Source: Promerops cafer (lineage: Eukaryota; Chordata; Aves; Passeriformes; Nectariniidae). Taken from it: a stretch of DNA of 64,000 nt. Where the stretch lies: NCBI GenBank assembly GCA_013398275.1, contig VZSE01002208.1, positions 434,001-498,000 on the forward strand, read 5' to 3'. This document shows, piece after piece, positions 26,501-37,500 of the stretch. The notes under the pieces are model-generated. The model saw only the letters and a list, made by a program, of their open reading frames with translations. It was not told the origin of the DNA and ran no database searches. The translations under genes and the position numbers were made by a program. Positions within the stretch are counted from its first letter, which is position 1. Each line of letters begins with the position of its first letter.

Positions 26501-29500
26501 TTTGCTATAATTCAAAAGAAAGCAAGGTATATTTGAGGAAGGTGTGTGCGAGGTATGAGACAAAGGGAGCCTTCCTCTACCAGGTTTCCCTTTGTGACTG
26601 GTGTCAACCACCTTCACAGAAATTTGGCCCCTTTGAAGCCACTTCTGGTGGGACATCAAGCAGGGGATCAAGAGCTTGGAATGTGAGGCTGCATCATTTG
26701 AGTCCACCTTTCTACCTTGTTGTGGGGGTGCTGGTGAAATGGTGACTGAGAGTGACTGCTCAGCCTTCTCCCTCCTCCCTCCACAATAGGCTCCATCCCT
26801 TCCACTGTTGGCCAGATTTCGGGTGGAGAATTACTGCTGCCTGTTCTTTTCTTTACAGCCTTCTGTTGATCCTCTTACTAATCACCTCAGGGGCACACCT
26901 TCAAATACTGGAAAGGGGGTTGCAGCAATGGCAGCAGCACAGCACATCTGGAGGAACCTCAAAAGGTAAAGCAGTAGAAGATGGAAGCGCCACAGTTGCA
27001 TAGAGGCAGCTTGGCAGGGACAAGCAGCGGGTGCTTGGTGGTCCTGCCCAAATTAATGTGTGCCAAAGTGCACCCTAAAACACCACAGCTACACACTGCC
27101 ATGCACAAGGCTGAATTTCGGAGAGCATTGTGCCTGCAAAACGATTTGGAAGCAACAAAAATAAGGCATAGAATGGAAAAAAAAACCTTGGGTCCACTGC
27201 TTGAGCTACACAAAGCCCATTACATTCACTCTGACAAGTGAAATCAAGGACATTCCAAAATGATTCATGAGCATGTAACCTGGCTACAGCTGACAATGAC
27301 TGTGCCTTGGCAGGCTGGGATGACAGACTGAAAGATGAGCTCCTAATAAAATCAAGCTCAAAAGCAAATGTAGAGAAAGCTCTAATGGCTGATAATTTAA
27401 CACAGAAAAACAAGATATAAACAGCACACAGGAGTGCTCTGGTGTGCGGTTATGACCTACATGGTCATGTAATAAAACAGGTATCTGTAATAAAGCAGAT
27501 ATGAGCAACAGTCTCATGAGCCCACAGAGGTGAGGGTACAACAGCAGGATGTGCTATTACAAGAGCAGCAAACGTTAGAACACAGCAGGCTTGCAGCAGA
27601 GGGGGATTGCACTGTGCAAAGCAAAAAGCATGCCTGGTCAGAGGCAAGGTGTGCACAAAGACCCACATATAAACCCAACCTGCCTGAGTTCAGTGCAGCT
27701 GGACTAGCAGGCAAGATGAAGCCATACAGGTAGAAACAGGAACATAGATTGGATTTTACTATAGGTCAAAATAAGATAAAGATGATGATAAGTCATTTGT
27801 AACTCCCCATTTTAACAGCTCTTAAAGAAATTTCTATAACATTTGAAGTCTGGAGACAAATAGGTTTCAGCAGAGTAAAAGAAAAGGTCTAAACATGAAC
27901 ACTGTCTATGTGAACAAAATTAGGAATTAAAACATTTATTGCAAAAATGCAATATTAAAATGTATGTACAGTCAATAACAGGATAATGTCAGCATCTAGG
28001 CCTTTTCTATAATAAATGTGTATTTTGCTTCAGTACTAGAAAGAAAAGGCTTAAAACTACTGAACTCAATAACAAATCCACCAGTGGTGGAATTCATAAA
28101 ATGAAAACTCACATCAGAGGAAACTGAGAAAAGGGATACTGATTAATTCAAAAACTCACCAAGTCTTTGCAAAGCCATGTTATCTACCAGTACTGCTTAT
28201 AATAAGGGCCAGAATAAAGAAGAGATGACAACTTACAAGGGAATTGCATAGTTTCTAAAAGGTGGAGGAGCCCTTGATGTAGGTGAGAGGGAGAGAGACA
28301 ACAGATATAAACAGCTCCTTGAAGAGTCACACAGGAGGAGGATACTGCTGCCTACTCAGACTGGGACACCAGTGATAAATCCTGGCATCAAATAAAAAAC
28401 CCAAATGCTGCCAGAGCACTGCTTCCCAAATAATTGGAAGAGACTATTTTAATTGGAACTATATTTGAATTGCAGACAACATTTGAATTATGTAAGAAAA
28501 AAGAAAAGCTAATGGTTCACTCACAGCTTTCTACTACTACAGAGCTTTATCCTATCTGTTTCTGGGGTGTTTTAGAAATCCCAAAAGACAGAATATTCAC
28601 AAAGGGACATTATTTCAGACAATATTATTATTATCATTATTATTGTTTTTGTTACTGTTACTATTACTGTTGTTATTATTATTATTGTTAATCTGTCAGG
28701 GTTGTCTTGACTTTCTGCTAATGATAAACCCTAGCATTTTAAAATTATTTTTAGTTATTTGTTACTCCAATAACACCCATGCACAAAACATCAGAAAGCC
28801 CTATTTTGTGAATTATTTATTCACTGTCTTGAGGCAATCCAGCTGTTTTAGACATGTTACTGGATTCTTTGTAGGTTGACTTTTATCAGGGAAAAGGGAT
28901 GACTCACTGGAGGTCAGGCAGGATGGCACAATACACCAGGTGTGGTAAATAGGAACTCTAGAAGGCAGGCTGTAACAGCAGCAGCAGCTAAATCTGAAAG
29001 TCAGCTCACACACAACATCTAAGATCTAAGATTCCCTAAGTAAGAAGTTTTAGAGAAGTTTTTTTAAGCAGTAACCCAGACTAAGTGATTTTTATTAGAT
29101 CAGGAAACATTAATTTTTGTAAGTTCTAGCATGCATATCTGCAGGCTACTATTCAGAGCTTCTGATGATGGTAAATTTACTTAAATTATTAGTTTGAAAT
29201 TTCTCTGTTTATTGACCTGTATGTAGCTGGGCTCCAGTAAGGTGTGTTTATTGCCAAGATGTGGAAGACAGGCACAAAACCTGGGGCTTTGTAACTCGTA
29301 ACACCACAATGGTCCCTGCAGCTTTGTTGCCATCACAATGCAGGAGTCCTGTCACTTATGTCTTGTTCAAGGGTGAGGAAAAAGCTGTCAGTTTTAATCA
29401 GGTTGGGTCAGCAAGAAAGCAGAAAGCACAGGTTGGAAGCTGTGTTTCAGTTCCCTTTGCAGCCCAAAAAGTGAGTGTAAACTGGAAGAAGTTACTCTTG

Positions 29501-32500
29501 ATGCTGGCAAGGGCAGAAGCCAAAGGGGCGCTTCAGGCTGAGCTGTGGGTGTGTTTACCTGGCCTGATGAGTTAGCCCAGTGCTCCAGCTGAGCCACTGA
29601 GCTCTGCTGAGAAGCTGTGCACATCTGGTCAGATGAAATTACATTGCAAGCCAGCCCTTGTGGTAACAGAGGTAGCTCAGCCAGAGCTGGCTCCAGTGTT
29701 TTGTATTGAACCAAATTGTACTGCATGGACATTTTCTGTCTTCCCATCTCAGGGCTTGATTCTTCTGGATTAGGGATGAAATGTGCTACTGATAATATCT
29801 CTGCTACATCCCTTCTTTAAACAAAAATTCTGATGGGTTTCTCAACAGAATCCTGTAACCTTCTTTAATTCAGCCTCTACAAATAGCAGCTTATAGCACT
29901 TAAGGCTAACCAAATATCTACCTCTGTCAAAAACCTGGAGTTATTATTTTACTGGAGATCCTCAGCTTCCTGGTGTTGTGTTTATTACTGTTGCACAGAG
30001 CACATCACATACCTCAGGGAGCAGTAAGTGCTACTGCATGAATTACATCAGCACTCAGTGCTGCCAGTTTCCCTTTGGTGCATCACTCACTGGCAAACTG
30101 TGAGGATGTCCAAGGCCCTGGATCATACTGCCGACCTGCAGGAATCAAACATCTTGAATGACAGCTAAAAAGAGATGTACAGTTCGGTCTTTACCACTGT
30201 GACCCCTCTGCAAACTGCTGGAGAAGCTGCAATCCCAACTCAGCCCTGCAGTTTTACTCAGATGCCATACATGCCATCCATTTTAAAAAGCTGGTTTTGA
30301 CACAGTAGGACCATTTGAAAAGTAGCCCCAGCCTGTACAGCTGCCAACCCTTGCCTTCTCCCTTCCTTGTCTCTCTGATCTGCTCCAGGGAAGGTTCCAA
30401 TTATGTCCTCCTCATAAATAATCCCAGCTCAAGCAGCTCCTGTGGGGTCCCCTAGTATTCTTTGCCTTCCCCCTGATCCCGCCTCCCATGTTCCCATACT
30501 GTTCCTGATAACCCTAAGTAATCACACAGGTAAATTAGAACCTGTTCCCAGGACCCACAAAACAAGCTCTCAGGTTGATCCCAGAACCCATCTCTCCATC
30601 TCAGTCAGAACTTCTCGCACAGCCTTCCAGCTCCTCATACCAATATCTAGTTTCTTTGCTTTTTGAAAATTTTCCATTCCCATGACCTCTAGCCCTCTGA
30701 GAAGGGCTTTGGATCAAACCACTTTTTCAAGGATTCAGCTAGCTTGCTGCAGTTAGTGACTCCACACCTCTCATCTACCAGAGTCAATCTCCAGCCTCTG
30801 TCAGGAAAGGAACATCTCTCCTCCATGTGGGAGCATTGTGTATCATAGCACTTTACAGGAAAACTCAGAGCATCAGGCAGTTAATAAGGTTCTTGCAAAG
30901 GAATTCCTAGTGTGTTCCACAGGAGTAGGGCGATTTCCAGCAGAATGAGTAGAAAATCAGCTACATCTAAAGAACAAAATATAATAACTGTTCAGGTCAC
31001 ATCTTATACTTGCCTTTCCATACCTCTGTAGCTCTAAAGCTGCCTGGGTTCAGGAATTTTGTGGGAGAGCTCATGAGGTTAGGTAAGGTCACAAATCCTA
31101 CCACACCTGTATTCAGAACTTTGAAACAGGAGAAGGAGGCAGCTGAGGTCTTTAGGATATTATCACAGCCTGTAGGCCCTGGCAGGATTTCACAGGCCTT
31201 GAGGAGTGAAAAGGGGAAAAAAACCAGTTGCGACAGAGCCACTTTCAGCACAGGCAATGGGAATAGCTAATGAAGGACAAAAAGAACAAAAAAGAATGAT
31301 TACGAGTTCCAGTATTTTATTGGTGAGTTTGACACCCGGTTAAACAATACATACATTTGGAACTAGACATCCAGTAGCTCCCACATACAAATGATCACAA
31401 TACCTTGGCAAATTCACAGGGCAGAAGGAAAAGCCATTTAAATGATGCAGGCTCCCAGGAGCAAGACAGACAGTAGTAGGTAAGCAGGTTAGCTGGAAGG
31501 AATGGGAGGGGAATGAAGGAGAGTGTGGGCTATCCAAGCTCTAAGGCATCTGCCTTCTCTAGCTCAAATTAAGCAGCTAATTTCCCCAGGTGCTCTCTAT
31601 AGAAACAAGCTTTTTCCAGAGGACAATTCACTGCACAATATTACACTGCTGCTCTACACAACTCCCATGAATTTATTCTCTGTTTCCTAGGGAAATACTG
31701 CTCTCACCAGCAATTGCAGAGCATGCTCAGGGAGATGTGCTGACTAATTTTGATGCCTAGAGATGTGTGAATCTCCTTTCTCTTTTCCTTCCCTCCCCAA
31801 CTACCCATTATGAGTTAGCATGTAAACAAGTGGCATTCACCCCATATTCACAGATCAGGAGTTTGTCAAGGAACAGGAACTTTCACTGGCTGTCATACCT
31901 AGCAGACACACACAGAATATTCTAATTCATTCTAATCCCAGATGGATTGTTTGTGTTTTGCCAAAAATCCACTCTTCCCCTTCACAGAACATCAGATCTG
32001 CTCATGCCATGTCCACCACAGTGGCACACAAGTGCCTGTGAATGCTCAGTAAGGTATCCCTTTGGGTGGACAAGCACAGGATCTGCCTGCAGAAATCTGC
32101 TGCCAACTCACATGGGTCTCAATCCGCTGAAGGCAAAAGGAGAATTTTCACTGATTTTAACAGATAGGGTAGATTTAAACAAATGCCACATGCAGAATTC
32201 ATTCACACATCAAGCTCCAGTCATTGCTAAAATCTGACTGATTTGGGAGAAAATTGTACAGACTTTTCTTCCTTCTTTGCAGCAGACTGAATTGTATCCA
32301 ACTCCTGAATGAACATTTACCCAAAGGAAGACTTTTAACTGTCAATATTGACTGGCTGCAATTATGTATACATTCACAACATATACACTCCCTTATTAAA
32401 AAGTTGCCCACATGATAAAATAGAAAAAAATTGTTTTGGTTTGAAAGAACAATTGCACAGACCGAAGTTTGCTTTTATATTAATACAGCACCAGCAGATG

Positions 32501-32678
32501 CTGTAATTAGAAAGTAAAAGGCAATTAGAGGAATTGTTAATAGCATTGTGCAGTGCTTAGACTTCTAAAACTAAAATGCTTCTTTAGGGAAGTGATAATG
32601 TTTTCATATGTGATCCTGTGACTACAGTAAAAATGCTAAAGACCCATTCCCACAGGTGTCATATGCTATAACCTGGGC
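23566..32678. other. Intergenic, no gene seen
   Basis: About 9 kb contain no supported gene. The 26,160-27,730 part has a cluster of 60-130-codon frames on both strands, more GC than its surroundings, but no recognisable motif and no consistent frame. A (TTA)n-like repeat lies at 28,623-28,690. Confidence 0.6.
28623..28690. repeat. Imperfect (ATT)n trinucleotide repeat
   Basis: TAT/ATT units with C and G substitutions (TTATCATTATTATTG, GTTACTGTTACTATTAC) run for about 68 bases. It is a decayed trinucleotide microsatellite and produces a false Tyr/Cys- or Leu-rich frame. Confidence 0.9.
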
Positions 32679-33250
32679 TGGTTTTGGCTGGGGTAGAGTT
32701 AATTTGATTCTGAGTAGCTAATATGGGGCTGTGTTTTGGATTTTGCTGGAAACAGTGCTGATAACACAGGGATGTTTTAGTTATTGCTAAGCTGTGTTTG
32801 CACAGCCTCAAGGCCTTTCCTGCTTCTCACCCCATCCCACCAGCAAGCAGGCTGGGGGTGCACAAGAATCTGGGAGGGGACACAGCCAGGACAGCTGACC
32901 ACAGAGCAATACTCCATACCACACGGCACATAAAGCTGGGGAAGGAGAATGAAGGGGAGGACAATCGGAGTGATGGCGTTTGTTTTGCGAAGTAGCTGCT
33001 GTGTGTGATGTGGCCTGACTTCCTGTGAGCACCTGAACACCTGCCTGCCCAGCGGAAGCAGAGAATGAATTCCCTGTTTTGCTTTGCTTGCAGGTGCAGC
33101 TTCTGCTTTATCTGTTAAACTGTCATTATCTCAACCCACCTTTTTTTTCCCCTCACTATTACCTTTCTGATTCTCTCCCCCATCCCACTGAGGTACGATA
33201 AGCAAGCAGCTGTCTGGTGCTTAGTTGCCAGTTGGGGTTGAACCACAACA
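32679..33250 (+). mobile_element. Avian endogenous-retrovirus solo LTR
   Basis: About 572 bp from TG to CA match, throughout, a common avian ERV LTR that I recognise. It begins with a GGCTGGGGTAGAGTTAA block, followed by an AACACAGGGATGTTTTAGTTATTG block, a GGAGGGGACACAGCCAGGACAGC block, a degenerate TATA (CATAAAG, 32,929-32,935), a weak polyadenylation hexamer (GTTAAA, 33,114-33,119) and the end block CTTAGTTGCCAGTTGGGGTTGAACCACAACA. No gag, pol or env sequence lies beside it, so it is a solo LTR left by recombination. No clear target-site duplication could be read, so the ends are uncertain by a few bases. It sits about 1 kb beyond the BLVRA stop codon and is antisense to that gene. Confidence 0.85.
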
Positions 33251-33518
33251 TAAGCACATGGATATATTTGTAAATTGCTCTGTTTTCTACAATACTATTC
33301 TAAATTTATCACTATTCCTAATAAATTTCTGTTTCCAGGAGTGCATTAGTGGTTTTCTTTTCTTAAATGCAAGATACTTACTATTTTTTGCTATGACCCA
33401 CTCTCATGCTGAATTAGAACACAAATGAAGGAGAATAATATGCTGCTTCCAGTACAAAACCAAAAATATTTAGGTTCAGTAGAGAGCAGGCAGGCAATGC
33501 ATTAGTTCAATGCCTGTT

Positions 33519-34275
33519 TTTAATCTCTGCTGGGAAAAGACTTCTGTGTTGGCACAGGGCACCAGAGAAATGAAAGGAAATCAACATCTCTCTATCAAGA
33601 AACAAGACTCTTCTATTCTGGTTTGATACCAATACAGATTTAATTTGATGGTAGCTGACCTCCAGTGTGAAAACCAGCCACCCCCAAACAAACCCAGAAA
33701 ACACACAAGCCCTCCACCCCCCAAGCCCCCCCCCCATACCTAACAGGCAAGATTACTAATTAGAGCAAACACAGGACAATTCAGGGCAATTGGAAGAAAA
33801 GGTCAGGATTGTGGTGGCACAAGTTCTGTATTTCAAGTAAAGAGGTGGAAAACTGAACTGGAACTTCATTCTAGAGAATAGTACATTAAATACTATTGAG
33901 ACACGTTCATTTCCAGACATATCTGGAATGGGGGGACAGACCCTGGAAGAGAGAATTACATATAGTATTTACAGTCCTGCAAGATCTACTGTCAGGGATA
34001 TTCCCAGCTGAATCACAGGAAAGCTTCTTGGTGCTAGGGTCTTAACTACCTGAAATGACAGGGATACATCAGAGCAGGGGAATTGCTTTGGTCTGGCGCA
34101 AACCAGAAGGCACAGAGTATAGCCCAAAGTCTACCAGAACACCTGGAGAGCCCAGGAATCACAAGCAGTCAAAAAGAAGGTAATGAAACAGAAATAGCAA
34201 CTGATTGATGGCAACAGTGAGTTCTAGCCCTACAGCTTTTCTGTCTGCCATGTGCTTCCTTCCCTAAGAGCAGCC
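33519..34275 (-). other. BLVRA: Probable BLVRA 3' UTR and downstream flank
   Basis: I see no canonical AATAAA on the minus strand in the first kilobase after the stop codon. The best variant hexamers are ATTAAA at 33,644-33,639 and at 33,524-33,519, which would give a 3' UTR of about 630-760 nt. The exact 3' end is not decided by the sequence. No other gene is visible here. Confidence 0.35.
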
Positions 34276-34549
34276 TCAGGAATAAATTTTCTCTGGCTCT
34301 TCACAGTACTGTTGGATCACCTCAGCAAGGTCAAGACACCGCAAAATTCGCCATTTCTCAGCAGCCAGCTCCTCTTTGGAGACCTGGCCCAGCAATTTCT
34401 TGGCAAAGAGGTTCTGATCCTGCATGAAAAGGCCCACAGAAGACCTTGGGGCTTCAGGGAAGTTCTCCAGGCAACCACTTGTGAAACAGAAGTTGATTTT
34501 CTTTTCACGTCTCATCCCTGGTCCCCTTTCTTCAATCCAAGTCAAGGGT
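34276..34549 (-). CDS. BLVRA: BLVRA last coding exon with stop codon
   Basis: This 274-nt coding part follows the TTCACAATAG acceptor and encodes residues 206-296 ending in TGA (34,278-34,276). It contains PLTWIEERGPG (207-217), KLLGQVSKEELAAEK (257-271) and the C-terminal helix. The human zinc motif HCX10CC appears as R276-C277 ... C288-E289, and the tail EEPEKIYS is longer and acidic compared with the human CSRK ending. The intron upstream of it is 4.8 kb. Confidence 0.95.
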
Positions 34550-37500
34550 CTATTGTGAAGGAGCAGAGAAAAAGTATTAATTGAGAAATTGAATCAACAA
34601 TTCTAATTTGTTTGGGTTGTTTTCTCAGCATTTGCAGAAAATGCTCTAATAAATGCACCATTTTTGAATATCAATCATTGCATATTTAGGCAATGTGTCC
34701 TGACCAACATGCCTTGTGGTTATAGAGCTCAGCAGCAGGTAATAGTCCTAACTCTGCCACTGTTTCATGCCACGACTTTCAACACATCATCTAAGCTCTG
34801 TCCAGCTTTGTTTTCCCTATGCACGAAGTGCAACAAGCAACATCAAGCCACATCATAAGGAAGAGGGAAGTTTGTGGGCTGTTTGTTTGTGGACTTGGAT
34901 GAAAAATGCAGTTAAATGTCCAAAAATTTTGTACATAATTTAGTCACAGCTAAACTCAAAAGGCCCTCAGTGTGTAGTCATTCGTCCAGCAAGAATAGAT
35001 TTAAGTCACACAGGTACATAATGATGACCCAGATGCTACTATGCAAGCTGAACCCCACCCCTTTGGGATGAGCTGGACAAATTCACTGACACAGACACAA
35101 GTGTCCATACTCTCTGAACTTTTAAAATGTTTCCTTCTCATCACTGGGAGCGCTGTGCTGATCCTAAAAATTATACCTACACAGACTCTCAGGCAGGTCT
35201 TTCTTTAATCAGAGCAGAGTCCTGTCTTACGCCAACACGACAGCACAGTCTCCAAACCAAGCCTGGTGGTATTGGCTATTGACTTGCATAGCTCACACCT
35301 TCCTTCCCAACTTCCCATCTTGGCTGAGGGGAAACGAGCCATGGGACATGCTGTGCCACTTCAGGGGTCTTAACAGACTCCTTGACCCAATACTGCAATG
35401 TGTTGAGGAGTGGTCCTCAACACCAGCCACAGTCATGATGCTCCCTTCCTGCTCTTCTGTCAACTGCCTGAACCGTACCATTGCCTTTCTGCAGCTCATT
35501 CATCAGCACTCACTACTGCCTCTGTTTAGAAGATGCATATTATTTTTCTTACTTGGTTATTGATGGCCCTTTCACAGTCCTTTATGGCTCACTTTAGTCT
35601 GCCACTCACAAATTATGAAGGCATCAATAGCCTGGAAGAATAAATTCTGTGTCCAAGTACTGCCCATTAAATCTCCAGTATCATTAGATCTGGAAAGAAA
35701 GTCCTTGTCAATCTGCCCTGAACACATTCTGCAGAGTGCTCAGCTTAATGCTTCTTCACCTCTCATCTTTTATGTTCTAGGATTCAGTTTCTATATTTGC
35801 ATCATCATATCAATTATTTTTTGCTCACCTGTACTTCCACATCCCCACCATTCCCCCTACAAATTAAGCATGGCCAGATGAACCTGATTGAACAGAATGA
35901 AGCAACTGGAAGGGGAAAAAATACCCAAATCAGAGCCTGCAAGAATGCAGGAAAAAAATTCTCAGAGGACTAATAAATGCAAAGGCACCATGCATTTTAG
36001 GAAGTCCCTTCAGGGGACCCATTTAGGGGATACATGTCACTGCAACCCAGAAAGGTGTTTGGGGGCCATATTGCTCAGTGTTTTCCGTGTTCCTGTCCTC
36101 CTTCCCTGAGCTAAAGGCTGTTGATGTGGGTGAGAGGCAGGCTGCTGAGCAAATTGGGCTTTGCTCAGACTTGACAGAGCCAGTTTTATATTCCTATGGT
36201 AGTAAACAGTCACAGAGGGTTCAGGCCACTGTTATTCAAAGCTGCTTTATCTCAGGTAGGTAGGCATGAAGAAACCACTGCGTAGGCACAGGCAAAGATC
36301 TCCATCACGTCCTAGCAAGGAGCTCCCGATGCGATCCAAAACAGGCCCTGTTGGTGCAGGATCACCTCCCTCGGGTGATCTAGAGCAGATGCACCCCAGC
36401 CATCAGGCTCAAGTGTACGCCTTCTGCTCTAGCTTGGGAAGCCACTGAACCAGAAGCACAAACATGCAGAGCGGGCAGAATTTAATCAAAGTGATTAGAA
36501 TGACTGATTTAGATCAGTGAGCAGGAAAATGTTGGATTTACTAATAGATTTATCTTCTTCTGCAATAGGATTTTTAGTCATTTTCCCAAAGAGAGGTTGA
36601 TTCTACTTGATTGGTAAGAAAAATGTAGTCATTTTTAATTAACAACTTCTACTCTGAAATAAGCCTCTTGTTTTGCAATAAAGATAAGTATGTTGCAAGT
36701 CCACACATTATTTAAGCAATTTTGTAGCTTAAGAAACAGATTCGTATTTCATGTCAGAAAATTGTTAAGGGCTGTAGCTTTTTTCATAGACAATTTACCC
36801 ACTTTCATTAAAGATTTGTATCAAAGTATTATCTAGCTACAGATATATTTAGTCATTTAGAAGTGTTAGTAGAGTTACTTAAAAGCAACAAATTCAACAT
36901 TTTTGATATCAGAATAAAGCCAGGTTACATATGTTAAGTAGTAAAAGAAAAAGAAAGTTTAATCAAGCACTAACAAGCCACCTTTATACTGACAGTTTGC
37001 AAAGCAAACAGTCTGCAGTGAAGAAAACACCCTGACTTTCTATGGCCATTTTGTCTTTCCAAATTGTAAACTGATAGCATTTTCTTAGCTACATTGAAAA
37101 AGACTTTTTGCTTTTCTGATTCCCTTTTCCTCAAATAATGAGTGGCCCTTGCTGGACTGCAATAGCTCAATAAACCAATATGAAGCAAGCACTCTTTGTA
37201 CCTCTAGAATAATTAAGCTGGTTTCATGCTTGAAAGAATTCTGGGTCCACTCAGCTTAAAATTTTATGCAGCGACTTCTGCAGAAAGCATGTATTACATC
37301 ATTTTCTATGAATGTTCAATCTGAAGATATTTTATTAGACTCTTTAAGCTTACCTCTCCATAAAAACAGAACTTCAAATGTTTCTTTTCAGAATATGTTT
37401 AGGAAATGTCTTCAATTTCTTTTAAACATTTTCCTTTTAACTCTTTGAAAATGCCAGTATTTTTAATGTATCATTAAATCAATGAGAGGCTCCCTTAGCT

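Noticed and set aside
26164..27733. Cluster of 60-130-codon frames on both strands as a multi-exon gene
   Set aside because: The frames are not in consistent phase, no splice pattern joins them, and I recognise no domain.
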